A stretch of DNA of 64,000 nt from Pelatocladus maniniholoensis HA4357-MV3 (GCA_019359115.1 JAHHHW010000081.1:1-64000), one strand, 5' to 3'; positions 41,874 through 51,617 are shown, numbered from the stretch's first letter. Notes: a model not told the origin generated them from the letters alone. Program-made: numbers and translations.

Positions 41874-43295
41874 TTGAATATTATATTTTTGATAATAGCT
41901 ATTTCCATACTTGTTTTTTATATAAATTATCTTATTAACCTCAACTGGCGCAGTGCGGTTAAAGCTGTTTTTTTCATTTTAGTTATTGAAGGTATATTGC
42001 GAAAATGGATTTTCCCCCAAGCGAGTGATTTTATTTATTTTTTGAAAGACTTAGTTCTTCTAGGAGCTTACCTGAATTACTATATTTTCTCAAACTCTCA
42101 AAGACAATTATTGATTAAAAATCGTATAGTCACTGTTCTGATTATTTTTGTTGCCGTATGGTGTACATATGAGGCATTCAATCCCAGTTTAGGTTCACCT
42201 CTAGTTGCTTTATTTGGATTGAAAGCTTACCTCTTCTATATTCCTTTAATTTGGATGTTGCCAAATTTATTTCAATCAGAGGAAGATTTATATAAATTCT
42301 TACGATCGCACTTATTTTTAATAATCCCTGTTGCTCTTTTAGGAATTTTACAGTTCTTTAGTCCTCCTTCCAGCCCTCTTAACCTTTATACTCCTGGTAC
42401 AGACCAGGGTGTAGCTACATTTGGGAGTGAGGACAATAATAGTGTTAGAATTACAGGAACTTTTTCCTACATAAGTACCTACGGAATATACTTAGCAGCC
42501 TGCTTTAGTTTAATGATTCCCATGCTTTTTAAGAAGCAATCAAAGTTATGGCATTGGATCACTATTGTTGAATTATTATTACTGTTAGTTAACTCATTGA
42601 TGACTGGTTCTCGCAGCACTGTTTTTGTCCAAGTTTTACTGTTACTGGGTTATTTCGGCATTCAATTTCTTAACAAGCCTGCAAGTACATTGCATTCGTT
42701 TAAGAAGTTTTTACTGCCAGCTATTATTGTTGCTATTGCTGCTTCCATCTGGTTTCGTCCGGCAATCGATGCTTTTTGGCTACGTACAACTTCTAACCAA
42801 GATGTATCAGGACGTGTTGCGGGCAGTTTCTTTGAACCTATTGATTTTATTAAGTATACAGGACTTTATGGGTACGGTACGGGAGCAACGCATCAAGCAA
42901 CACCAATGCTTCGCAAAATATTAAATTTGCCACCTGGAGAAGTAATTCCAGTAGGTTTTGAATCAGAAATGGGTAGAGTTACTCTAGAATTAGGCCCTTT
43001 TGGTTTTCTTTTCTGGTATGGACTTAGAGTTAGTACTGCAATAGCTCTTTGGAATGTTTACTTAAATTTGCAAAGACCTTTCCTGCGTCAGTTAGCACTT
43101 ACAGCTTTCCTATTTCAAGCTATTCAGTTTAATGGCCCATTAGTTTTTAACTATGCTTTTTCAATTTACTACTGGTTTGTCACTGGTTTTATATTCTTAT
43201 TACCTCAATTAGAACAAATAGAAAATTTGCAACAATACTACCAACTATCTCAAACTAATGGTCAATCCCCGTATTTCCCTGATTCATCCAACTAG
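41874..43295 (+). CDS. O-antigen polymerase/ligase-like membrane protein
   Basis: A 473-residue polytopic membrane protein with about ten to twelve transmembrane helices and a large extracytoplasmic loop before TGSRSTVFVQVLLLLG (about 243-258), the layout of Wzy polymerases and WaaL ligases. It would join glycan repeat units, or attach the chain, on the outer face of the plasma membrane. The start is TTG at 41874, the only start that keeps the first helix. Its 3' end overlaps the next glycosyltransferase by 38 bases. Coexistence of a Wzy-like protein with a Wzm/Wzt exporter is unusual and may mean ligase rather than polymerase activity. Confidence 0.85.
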   Translation: MNIIFLIIAISILVFYINYLINLNWRSAVKAVFFILVIEGILRKWIFPQASDFIYFLKDLVLLGAYLNYYIFSNSQRQLLIKNRIVTVLIIFVAVWCTYEAFNPSLGSPLVALFGLKAYLFYIPLIWMLPNLFQSEEDLYKFLRSHLFLIIPVALLGILQFFSPPSSPLNLYTPGTDQGVATFGSEDNNSVRITGTFSYISTYGIYLAACFSLMIPMLFKKQSKLWHWITIVELLLLLVNSLMTGSRSTVFVQVLLLLGYFGIQFLNKPASTLHSFKKFLLPAIIVAIAASIWFRPAIDAFWLRTTSNQDVSGRVAGSFFEPIDFIKYTGLYGYGTGATHQATPMLRKILNLPPGEVIPVGFESEMGRVTLELGPFGFLFWYGLRVSTAIALWNVYLNLQRPFLRQLALTAFLFQAIQFNGPLVFNYAFSIYYWFVTGFIFLLPQLEQIENLQQYYQLSQTNGQSPYFPDSSN

Positions 43296-44514
43296 TAATC
43301 CCTTTTCCCGCAACGCCGCACTTGCCCTAGCAGAAGTAGATATACTTGATGAAATCATTACAACAACTGCCTATAATCCACATGGTACAGTTGCTCATTA
43401 TTTGAATCTTTTACCAACAAATATTAGTAACCGTCTTTCCCAAGAAGCTGGACGGCGCACTTGGATTACTCCTGCTGGAGTGCAAATGCGAACCCATCCT
43501 TGGCGAGAATTAATTAGAATAGCACTCATTAAAACAGGTATGAGTAAGCGTTTGGGATTGAAGCAACAACAACTGGTTGATTGGGTATATGCTGCATTAG
43601 ATAACCATGTTGCCAAGCATCATTTACAAGATCTGGCTGCTGTTTATGCTTACGAAGATGGGGCTGCAAATACATTTCAAGTTGCCAAACAACAAGGAAT
43701 TCTTTGTTTGTATGATTTGCCCATTCCGTTCTATCGTAAAAATCAAGATATTCAAATAGAAGAGGCTAACAACTTTCCGGATTTAGCTCCTGTATTGCAA
43801 GCAATTCAGGAACCGACTTGGAAAGTTGAGCGCAAGGAGCAAGAAATTCAATTAGCAGACCATATATTTGTAGCATCCTCTTTTACTAAAAAGTCACTCT
43901 TGGATGTAGGTGTACAACCAGAAAAAATTAGTGTAATTCCCTATGGTTCACCCATTGAATATTTCCAGTTACAACCCAAAACTGACAAAATTTTTCGTGC
44001 TTTATTTGCGGGTCGTGTAGGACCTCGCAAAGGAGTCCACTACTTATTGAAGGCTTGGCAAGAACTGCAACTATCTGATGCAGAGTTATTATTAGTTGGG
44101 ATTAATGAGTTTCCAGAAAAGTGGCTATCTCAATACAGAGATATTTTCCGCTATATGCCATCAGTTCCTCATGCTTCGTTAAATCAATATTACAGTAATG
44201 CCAATGTTTTAGTTTTTCCTTCTCTTTTGGAAGGATTTGGACTGGTGCTGCTGGAAGCAATGGCATGTGGTATTCCTGTAATTACTACAGCCAACACAGC
44301 TGCTTTAGACATCATTACAGATGGTGTTGAAGGTTTTATAGTCCCAATTCGAGATGTAGAAGCTCTCAAAGAAAAACTAGAGTGGTGCTATTGTCATCCT
44401 CAAGAGTTAGTAGAAATGGGACAAGCAGCTCGTCGCAAAGCAGAACAATTAACTTGGGGAAAATATCGGCAAAAATTAGGCAATCGAGTGCAAGAGATTT
44501 TAGCAAGTTGCTGA
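43258..44514 (+). CDS. Glycosyltransferase family 4
   Basis: A 418-residue GT-B enzyme. The N-terminal domain begins ISLIHPTSNPFSRNAALALAEV, and the C-terminal donor domain from about 240 has ALFAGRVGPRKGVHYLLKAW, ELLLVGINEFPEKW, and the E-x7-E region FPSLLEGFGLVLLEAMACGIPV. It belongs to a group often found in cyanobacterial and proteobacterial glycan loci. The ATG lies 38 bases inside the preceding membrane-protein gene in another frame, so the two are translationally linked. No alternative start that avoids the overlap preserves the first beta strand. Confidence 0.92.
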   Translation: MVNPRISLIHPTSNPFSRNAALALAEVDILDEIITTTAYNPHGTVAHYLNLLPTNISNRLSQEAGRRTWITPAGVQMRTHPWRELIRIALIKTGMSKRLGLKQQQLVDWVYAALDNHVAKHHLQDLAAVYAYEDGAANTFQVAKQQGILCLYDLPIPFYRKNQDIQIEEANNFPDLAPVLQAIQEPTWKVERKEQEIQLADHIFVASSFTKKSLLDVGVQPEKISVIPYGSPIEYFQLQPKTDKIFRALFAGRVGPRKGVHYLLKAWQELQLSDAELLLVGINEFPEKWLSQYRDIFRYMPSVPHASLNQYYSNANVLVFPSLLEGFGLVLLEAMACGIPVITTANTAALDIITDGVEGFIVPIRDVEALKEKLEWCYCHPQELVEMGQAARRKAEQLTWGKYRQKLGNRVQEILASC

Positions 44515-44674
44515 TGTTTGGCAAGTTTCAATATATTTAAGTATAAAATATTTACAGTAATTGTAATATATTAGAGATATAATACAGATTAGATAATTTG
44601 TTTGATTTTTAACAGTAGTTAAGTATGAATATCGCTATTACTATTTATCTTAAGGCTGATGTATATATTAACCT

Positions 44675-45646
44675 ATGTATCATTTAAATTTTTTAAATTT
44701 CAGTACTAGTCAAATAGTTAATGATCTCAAAAACAAAGGATATTTTGCTTGTGAATCAGCTTTAGAAGAAGAATATATTGATCAAATCTTTCAAGATATA
44801 GATTTCAACAATATTTTAATCAACACTAACGATGTTGGGGTAGTTATTACCCAAAATATTAAATTTTTTACTCATTGCCTCGCTAGTTCAAAAACAACAT
44901 ACGATATTCTAACCTCTAGAAAGATTTTAGATATTTGTAACGAATATTTTGACGATGATTACAAATTAACCAATCATAGAGTTTATCAAGTCTATAAAAG
45001 CGGTCATATGCCCTGGCATACAGACAATAATTTACAGAGTGGCAAACAACTAGTTGCCAAGCATAATATGCCGGGACTATTATTCTTATTTTATCTATCT
45101 GATGTTACAAAAAATGCCTTTCAATACCTGAAATATTCTCATAAATGGTCTTATAAGTACGATGGCGAAATATATTTAACTGATACTTTTATCGACAAAA
45201 ACTATAAAAACGATATACTATCATTTCCCATGAAAAAGGGGACTATTATAATCTGTGACATTCACGGAATTCACAGAGCAGAACCTTTTAAAGATGATAA
45301 CTACAGCAGAACTACTTTACTGTTTCAAGTAGATCAAGTTGGTAGTAAATATATAGGACATGGGGAAAAAAACCTAGTCAACACTGAGTATCTTGATAAT
45401 TTAACTCCAGAGGTGATGGACTATCTTGGATTTGGTTTTCCAAGAAAATATCCGGCTTTTCCTAGCAGTTCAGTTGCTACCATGACACCTCAAAATATCT
45501 TAGCTCTACAAAAGCAGTTATTGCCCCAAACAATCCAAGCATTAACCAAAAGCCTAGTCAAATATTTATTGCCTGCTGAGACATTTATTAATATAAAAAG
45601 AATTCTATGGGACTTGAAATTAAAAAATAAAAATAAGCAATTTTAA
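44675..45646 (+). CDS. Phytanoyl-CoA dioxygenase (PhyH)-like 2-oxoglutarate/Fe(II) oxygenase
   Basis: The 323-residue protein has the double-stranded beta-helix iron site: H115 and D117 in MPWHTDNN, H200 in DIHGIHRAEP, and R212 in YSRTTLLF, the last for 2-oxoglutarate. PhyH-family enzymes hydroxylate diverse small molecules; they also occur in glycan and natural-product clusters. The C-terminal 70 residues are an extra helical region. It lies between glycosyltransferase genes, ten bases before the next one, so a role in modifying the glycan or its lipid carrier is inferred from position only. Confidence 0.82.
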   Translation: MYHLNFLNFSTSQIVNDLKNKGYFACESALEEEYIDQIFQDIDFNNILINTNDVGVVITQNIKFFTHCLASSKTTYDILTSRKILDICNEYFDDDYKLTNHRVYQVYKSGHMPWHTDNNLQSGKQLVAKHNMPGLLFLFYLSDVTKNAFQYLKYSHKWSYKYDGEIYLTDTFIDKNYKNDILSFPMKKGTIIICDIHGIHRAEPFKDDNYSRTTLLFQVDQVGSKYIGHGEKNLVNTEYLDNLTPEVMDYLGFGFPRKYPAFPSSSVATMTPQNILALQKQLLPQTIQALTKSLVKYLLPAETFINIKRILWDLKLKNKNKQF

Positions 45647-45655
45647 TAGTAATAA

Positions 45656-46792
45656 ATGAAAATTTTGTTAATAGGTAATTATCAGCCAGATTCCATAGAA
45701 AGTATGAATAGATTTGCTTCTATGCTGGAAATTTACCTAAATCAATTTGGTCATCAAGTACGTGTAATTCACCCAATTCCTCATTTTGGTAGGCTGAATT
45801 TACCTTCGCAATTGTTCAAAAAATGGTTAGGTTATATTGATAAATTAATTCTCTTCCCATCACAATTACGTGAAGCTTTATCTTGGGCTGATGTGATTCA
45901 TATATGTGATCATGGTAATGCCGTTTACACAAAATATTTAAGAAACATACCTCATGTTGTTACTTGTCATGATTTACTAGCAATTCGTTCCGCTTTGGGA
46001 GAGTTTACCGAATTTAAAACTAAATGGACAGGTAAACAAATACAGCAAATGATTTTAAAGGGACTTGATCAAGCTCAAAAAATCGTGTGTGTTTCTGAAC
46101 AAACTAGAAGTGATTTATTACGTTTGAGTTCTCTTTCTGAAAGTGCTGTATCTTTGATTCCTATGGGTTTAAACTACCCCTATAGACCAATGGCAACTAC
46201 AGAAGCCAAGCAACGTTTAAAATATTTAGGAATTCCTCAAGATAGCCAATTTATTCTTCATGTTGGAGGAAATTACTGGTACAAAAATCGGCTGGGAGTT
46301 CTAGCAATTTTTGATAAATTAATGTTGAAACTTCAACACCCTGATTTTTATTTAGTCATGGTAGGTAAACCCATGACTGTGGAAATGCGCCAGTTAATAA
46401 CTGTACGTAATCTGACTCATAAAGTCATAGACTTAGTAAATGTTGATAACGAAAGTTTACGATCGCTCTATTCTTCTGCAACTGCTTTACTATTCCCATC
46501 CCTTTATGAAGGTTTTGGCTGGCCTATTATAGAAGCTCAAGCTTGTGGTTGTCCTGTATTTACCTCAAACCGTCCTCCGATGAATGAGGTGGGAGGAGAA
46601 GCAGCAATATATATAGAAGCAGATAACCCTGAAATAGCTGCGGAAAAAATTGTTAGCTATCTTCCTAGATTAGAAGAATTTAAGTTACAAGGCTTTGTGA
46701 ATTATCAAAAATTTACAGCAGAAGGAATGATTGAAAAATATATTGAAATATATCGTCAAGCCATTGACGATAGATCTACTGATAAAGTTTAA
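45656..46792 (+). CDS. Glycosyltransferase family 4
   Basis: The 378-residue enzyme has a GT4 acceptor domain (MKILLIGNYQPDSIESMNRFASML; VVTCHDLLAIRSALGE) and donor domain (FILHVGGNYWYKNRLGVLAIF, FYLVMVGKPM, and LFPSLYEGFGWPIIEAQACGCPV with both E-x7-E acids). The wording of the donor motif fits the mannosyl/rhamnosyl-type GT4 group, but a sugar cannot be named with confidence. It begins ten bases after the PhyH-like gene and is followed 28 bases later by another GT4, so these belong to one transcript. Confidence 0.92.
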   Translation: MKILLIGNYQPDSIESMNRFASMLEIYLNQFGHQVRVIHPIPHFGRLNLPSQLFKKWLGYIDKLILFPSQLREALSWADVIHICDHGNAVYTKYLRNIPHVVTCHDLLAIRSALGEFTEFKTKWTGKQIQQMILKGLDQAQKIVCVSEQTRSDLLRLSSLSESAVSLIPMGLNYPYRPMATTEAKQRLKYLGIPQDSQFILHVGGNYWYKNRLGVLAIFDKLMLKLQHPDFYLVMVGKPMTVEMRQLITVRNLTHKVIDLVNVDNESLRSLYSSATALLFPSLYEGFGWPIIEAQACGCPVFTSNRPPMNEVGGEAAIYIEADNPEIAAEKIVSYLPRLEEFKLQGFVNYQKFTAEGMIEKYIEIYRQAIDDRSTDKV

Positions 46793-46820
46793 TTATTGTT
46801 ATTAATTATTTGATATAACA

Positions 46821-48023
46821 ATGATCAATCTTGATGCTAAGAATTTATTAAAACAAAACAGAAGAATTCTCAAAAATAATCAAAACTCTAACAAATATCA
46901 GCATTTACATATATGGTTTCCGAATATTTTTGAATTTAAAGGAGGAATTCAGGTATATTCAGCTTTTTTATTGGAAGCATTACAAAATTTATATCCTCAT
47001 ATTGAATATGATGTTTTTCTCAAACATGATACTCGCTGTTTATCAAGCGTTTCTTTTATCAAGAATACGCGGTTTCACTTTGCAGGTAAGTGGCATAAAA
47101 ATTTGAGAACATTTGCTTTTGCTACTCAACTTTTAGGACATGGACTATGGCAACGCCCTAGCCTGATTATATCCTCTCATCTGAATTTCACTGTGGTTGC
47201 CTATTTGTTAAAACGCTTATTTGGCATACCTTATTGGGCTGTTGCTCATGGTGTAGATGCTTGGAATATCACAAATCCTACTTTAAAAACAGCTCTATCC
47301 CATGCCGATCGCATCTTAGCAGTAAGCAGTTACACACGCGATCGCCTGCTAAACGAGCAAAACTTAGATCCAAGCAAAATCAAAATTTTACCCAACACCT
47401 TTGATGCTAGTCGCTTTCACATAGCTAGCAAGCCGAGATATTTGTTAGAGCGATATGGACTTAAACCCGAACAGCCAGTTATATTAACCGTTGCGAGGTT
47501 AGACAGTGTTGATGCCTACAAAGGCTATGACAAAATTATTCAAGCTTTACCTAAAATTCGGCATCAGCTTCGCGATGTTCATTACATCATCGGTGGCAAA
47601 GGTGATGATCGCTATCGGATTGAGCAACTCATTACTCAACTAGGTTTGCAAGAGTGCGTTACCTTAGCAGGCTTTATTCCTGACAGCGAATTGTGCGACT
47701 ACTATAATCTTTGTGATGTCTTTGCCATGCCCAGTAAAGGAGAAGGGTTTGGGATTGTTTACTTAGAAGCATTAGCCTGTGGCAAACCAGTTATAGGAGG
47801 TAGTCAAGATGGAGCCATTGATGCTCTTTGCTACGGAGAATTAGGTGTTTTAGTTAACCCGGATGATGTGGAAGCGATCGCCCAATCTCTGATCAAAATT
47901 CTCAAAGGTACTTACCCCGCTCCTATCTTGTATCAACCAGAAATTCTCCGACAGAAAGTAATTGATACTTTCGGTTTTGAACAATTCAAACAAACCCTAG
48001 CTACCTTAATAAACTCCAGGTGA
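46821..48023 (+). CDS. Glycosyltransferase family 4
   Basis: A 400-residue GT4 with a short basic, Asn-rich N-terminal extension (about 1-25) before the first strand HLHIWFPNIFEFKGGIQVYSAFLLEAL. Acceptor-domain SYTRDRLL and donor-domain VILTVARLDSVDAYKGYDKII, HYIIGGKGDDRYRIEQL and MPSKGEGFGIVYLEALACGKPV (E-x7-E) are all intact. Two HIP1 sites lie within the gene. It shares four bases (GTGA) with the next glycosyltransferase gene, indicating translational coupling. Confidence 0.93.
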   Translation: MINLDAKNLLKQNRRILKNNQNSNKYQHLHIWFPNIFEFKGGIQVYSAFLLEALQNLYPHIEYDVFLKHDTRCLSSVSFIKNTRFHFAGKWHKNLRTFAFATQLLGHGLWQRPSLIISSHLNFTVVAYLLKRLFGIPYWAVAHGVDAWNITNPTLKTALSHADRILAVSSYTRDRLLNEQNLDPSKIKILPNTFDASRFHIASKPRYLLERYGLKPEQPVILTVARLDSVDAYKGYDKIIQALPKIRHQLRDVHYIIGGKGDDRYRIEQLITQLGLQECVTLAGFIPDSELCDYYNLCDVFAMPSKGEGFGIVYLEALACGKPVIGGSQDGAIDALCYGELGVLVNPDDVEAIAQSLIKILKGTYPAPILYQPEILRQKVIDTFGFEQFKQTLATLINSR

Positions 48024-49195
48024 AAGTTTTACATATTATCCCTTCGGTTAGTCCAACTTTAGGAGGGCCAACCGAAGTAGTTTTGAATTTAGTCAAAGCT
48101 TTGCGCGAGTGTGGTGTTGACACTGAAATTGTCACGACTAATGATAACGGTTCCAATCAACTATTAGACGTGCCTCTCAACCAACGTGTTGAGTACCAAC
48201 AAGTTCCCGTATGGTTTTTGCCTCGATTTACCCCACGCATGAAGGAGTTTATCTTTTCGCCAGCATTGACTCGTTGGCTTTGGCTGCATATTAAAGATTA
48301 CGACATTTTAGATATACACTATTTATTTTCTTATGCCTCTAGTTGTGCTGGAGCAATTGCTAGATGGCAAGGTATACCCTACACAGTCCGGACAATGGGA
48401 CAATTAGAGCCTTGGGCGTTGTCTCAAAGTCGCCTCAAAAAACAAATATATACCTTCCTGACTGAACGACATAATCTAAATCGAGCTGCTGCTATTCATT
48501 GCACCTCAACTAGTGAAGCCAAAGATGTCCGTAACTTTGGCATTACAAGTCCCACTGTTACTTTACCTTTAGGAGTAAATCAACCAATTTATTTGCCAGA
48601 TGCCAAGCAAAAACTTCACCATCTTTATGAAATTCCCATTGAAACACCGGTGGTGTTGTTTCTCTCTCGCCTCCACTACAAAAAGCGTCCTGATTTGCTG
48701 ATGCGATCGCTCGGCCAATTGGCTGCTCAAAACCATAATTTTCATCTCATCTTAGCTGGTACGGGGGAGACAGATTATGTTGAGGAACTGAAAAATTTAA
48801 TGACATCCCTTGGCTTAACCTCCCATATTTCATTTGCTGGTTTCGTCAAAGGTACAGATAAACAGTTGCTTCTTCAAGGCTGTGATATTTTTGTCTTACC
48901 CTCGTTTTCCGAAAACTTTGGCATAGCAGTAGCAGAAGCTATGGTAGTGGGATTGCCAGTAATTGTCACTCCTGGTGTGCAAATTGCTCCCGAAATTGCC
49001 GAAGCGAAAGCGGGATTAGTTGTAGAAGGAGAAGTGGATGCTCTTGCAAATGCGATCGCTCAATTGCTTACATCTGCGAAATTACGACAACAACTAGGTG
49101 AGAACGGTAAAAATCTGGCAAATAGTCGATATTCCTGGAATGCGATCGCTCAAAACCTTTCCTGTGCCTATGATGCAATCCTTGCTCATCAATAA
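48020..49195 (+). CDS. Glycosyltransferase family 4
   Basis: The 391-residue enzyme starts at GTG 48020, overlapping the previous stop by four bases. The acceptor domain begins MKVLHIIPSVSPTLGGPTEV (a GGPTEV loop typical of a GT4 subgroup often annotated as WbaZ- or WfgS-like), and the donor domain has VVLFLSRLHYKKRPDLLMRSL, FHLILAGTGETDYVEEL, and LPSFSENFGIAVAEAMVVGLPV. An intact retaining GT-B enzyme. The last glycosyltransferase of the locus, followed by the DUF218 protein and the carbamoyltransferase. Confidence 0.93.
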   Translation: MKVLHIIPSVSPTLGGPTEVVLNLVKALRECGVDTEIVTTNDNGSNQLLDVPLNQRVEYQQVPVWFLPRFTPRMKEFIFSPALTRWLWLHIKDYDILDIHYLFSYASSCAGAIARWQGIPYTVRTMGQLEPWALSQSRLKKQIYTFLTERHNLNRAAAIHCTSTSEAKDVRNFGITSPTVTLPLGVNQPIYLPDAKQKLHHLYEIPIETPVVLFLSRLHYKKRPDLLMRSLGQLAAQNHNFHLILAGTGETDYVEELKNLMTSLGLTSHISFAGFVKGTDKQLLLQGCDIFVLPSFSENFGIAVAEAMVVGLPVIVTPGVQIAPEIAEAKAGLVVEGEVDALANAIAQLLTSAKLRQQLGENGKNLANSRYSWNAIAQNLSCAYDAILAHQ

Positions 49196-49235
49196 GAGGT
49201 TGATCATCTGTTGAATAACTGGCTTGAGCCTATCC

Positions 49236-49826
49236 ATGAAACGGTTAAATAGCAAACTCAAAAGATATTTGATTTTGGCTTTAGTAGGTTTTATACTCAC
49301 CCTAATTAGTATAATTCCTGTACGTCTTGTGATCGCCAAAATCCAAGCTCCTCAACCCCAAGCTATTCTTATGCTTGGTGGTACTTCACTCGGAGAAAGA
49401 GAAAAATTTACTGCTGAATTTGCTCACTGGTATCCATCCCTAAAAATTTGGGTTTCTTCTCCTAATATTAATCCCAATAAGGTGCATCAAATTTTTCAAG
49501 AGGCAAGCATCCCAGACAGCCATCTTTATCTAGATTACCGTGCTAGTGACACCGTTACGAACTTTACTACACTCATTTCAGATTTCCAACAATACAGAAT
49601 TCAACATGTGTTTTTAGTTACCTCAGACTATCACATGCCCAGAGCCAGAGCGATCGCCACTATCATCCTCGGTAGCCAAGGAATTGCCTTTACTCCACTT
49701 TCTGTCCCATCCAACCAACAAAAAGAACCTATCTTTCCTATTCTTCGTGATATTGGTCGTTCCTTTTTTTGGATGATCACAGGTTATACAGGAGCCAACC
49801 TTAAGTCCGATGTGGTTCGTTATTAA
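49236..49826 (+). CDS. YdcF/DUF218-family membrane-anchored protein
   Basis: About 196 residues from ATG 49236; a TTG at 49224 would add four residues and is less likely. One N-terminal membrane helix (about 10-30) follows a basic head (KRLNSKLKRY). The DUF218 fold follows: AILMLGGTS, then DYRASDTVTNFTTL and FLVTSDYHMPRARAI. Members such as SanA, YdcF and ElyC are linked to envelope polysaccharide and peptidoglycan metabolism, but the biochemical activity is unclear. Its position at the end of the glycan locus fits such a role. Confidence 0.85.
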   Translation: MKRLNSKLKRYLILALVGFILTLISIIPVRLVIAKIQAPQPQAILMLGGTSLGEREKFTAEFAHWYPSLKIWVSSPNINPNKVHQIFQEASIPDSHLYLDYRASDTVTNFTTLISDFQQYRIQHVFLVTSDYHMPRARAIATIILGSQGIAFTPLSVPSNQQKEPIFPILRDIGRSFFWMITGYTGANLKSDVVRY

Positions 49827-49880
49827 GCAAAAATAACTTTCAAATTTTCTAACTAACCTATAAATTAAAGTAAAACTAAC

Positions 49881-51617
49881 ATGAACATTCTTGGAATTAA
49901 CGCTTACCACGGTGATGCATCAGCTTGCCTGATCCAAAACGGTCAACTTATTGCTGTAGTCGAAGAAGAACGGTTCACCCGCACCAAACACTGGGCTGGA
50001 TTCCCTGCTCAATCTATCCGCTATTGTTTGCAAGTGGGTGGTATTAGTGCAGCAGATTTGGATCATGTTGCTGTCTCCTTCAATCCCAAAGCCAACCTGA
50101 ACCGCAAACTACTGTTCACCTTGCAACAACGTCCTTCCCTGTCATCACTTTTGGATCGCTTTAGCAAACAAAGTAAATCTGCTAGCCTTAAGGAACAATT
50201 AGCAGAAGCTTGCCACTGTCAACCAGAAGACATTAGCACTCCTATCCACACATTAGAACACCATACAACCCACCTAGCCAGTACTTTCTTTGTTTCCCCA
50301 TTTGACAAAGCTGCCATTTTATCCATTGACGGGATGGGTGATTTTGTTAGTACTCTCTCCGGTGCAGGTGAAGGCAAGCGTCTCGATTACTTCTGCCGTA
50401 CTCACTATCCCCATTCTATCGGTTATCTTTACAATGCTATTACTCTCTACTTAGGTTTTCCTGCCTATGGCGATGAATATAAAGTGATGGGATTAGCACC
50501 TTATGGGGAACCAGAATATTTAGAAGCATTGCGCCGAATTATTTATCCCAAAGGCGATAGTTTTGAGTTGAACTTAGATTATTTCACTCATCATGAGCAG
50601 GGTATCGCCATGAAATGGGACAATGGTGCGCCCCATGTTGAACCTTTCCACAGCCCAGAACTAGAAAAATTACTAGGTCCAGCTCGACAACCCAAGTCAG
50701 AAGTGACATCAAAACATCAAAATATTGCAGCATCTGTGCAAGCAGTGACAGAGGAAATTATTTTTCATTTAATCAACCGATTGAGCGATCGCTACAAGAG
50801 TGAAAATCTCTGTTTAGCAGGCGGTGTAGCGATGAACTCTGTTGCGAATGGCAAGATTACTCAAAATACTCCTTTTAAAAACGTATATATTCCAGTGGGC
50901 GCTGCTGACAATGGTACATGTATTGGAGCAGCCTTCTTTGTTTGGCATCAAATGCTCAAACAACCTCGTCATTTTGTTCTAAATCATGCCTATTGGGGTT
51001 CGGAATTTACTGATGAAGAGTGCTTGCTAGCATTACAGTCTCATGACTTGCAACCCAAACACCTAGAGCGAGAAGCCCTACTCAACCAAGTTGTTGATTT
51101 TCTTTGTGAAGGTAAAGTAGTCGGTTGGTTCCAAGGCAGAATGGAATTTGCTGCTAGGGCTTTAGGGAACCGTTCCCTCATTGCAGATCCACGTCGCTTG
51201 GATATGCGCGATATCATCAACCTCAAAATCAAGTTCCGGGAAAAATTCCGCCCCTTCGCTCCTAGTATATTGGAAGAAAAAGTCGGTGAATATTTTGAAA
51301 TCGATGAACCTGCACCGTTCATGGAAAAAGTCTTTAAAATTCGCCCAGAAAAAAGAGAATTAATTCCTGCTGTTACTCATGTTGATGGTACAGGGCGTTT
51401 ACAAAGTGTCAGTCGTCAAACAAATCCTCTCTATTGGGACTTAATTAATACCTTTGCTCAACGTACGGGTATTCCTATTGTTCTCAATACATCTCTCAAC
51501 GAAAATGAACCCATTGTTCGGACTCCCACTGAAGCAATTCAATGCTTCTTGAGAACTAACATGGATGCTTTAGTATTAGGTTCTTATTACGTAGAACGCA
51601 GCGACATTAAATCATAG
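49881..51617 (+). CDS. NodU/CmcH-family carbamoyltransferase
   Basis: The 578-residue enzyme has the Carbam_trans_N domain with ASKHA-type strands (MNILGINAYHGDASACLI, EEERFTRTKHW, HHTTHLASTFF, ILSIDGMGDF, CLAGGVAMNSVANGKI) and the C-terminal YrdC-like half (GRMEFAARALGNRSLIADPR, REKFRPFAPSIL, LNTSLNENEPIVRTP). It transfers a carbamoyl group from carbamoyl phosphate, through carbamoyl-adenylate, to a hydroxyl group; NodU does this to the Nod-factor sugar. Here it most likely O-carbamoylates a sugar of the glycan made by the preceding genes. It ends the plus-strand locus and is followed by a repeat. Confidence 0.94.
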   Translation: MNILGINAYHGDASACLIQNGQLIAVVEEERFTRTKHWAGFPAQSIRYCLQVGGISAADLDHVAVSFNPKANLNRKLLFTLQQRPSLSSLLDRFSKQSKSASLKEQLAEACHCQPEDISTPIHTLEHHTTHLASTFFVSPFDKAAILSIDGMGDFVSTLSGAGEGKRLDYFCRTHYPHSIGYLYNAITLYLGFPAYGDEYKVMGLAPYGEPEYLEALRRIIYPKGDSFELNLDYFTHHEQGIAMKWDNGAPHVEPFHSPELEKLLGPARQPKSEVTSKHQNIAASVQAVTEEIIFHLINRLSDRYKSENLCLAGGVAMNSVANGKITQNTPFKNVYIPVGAADNGTCIGAAFFVWHQMLKQPRHFVLNHAYWGSEFTDEECLLALQSHDLQPKHLEREALLNQVVDFLCEGKVVGWFQGRMEFAARALGNRSLIADPRRLDMRDIINLKIKFREKFRPFAPSILEEKVGEYFEIDEPAPFMEKVFKIRPEKRELIPAVTHVDGTGRLQSVSRQTNPLYWDLINTFAQRTGIPIVLNTSLNENEPIVRTPTEAIQCFLRTNMDALVLGSYYVERSDIKS

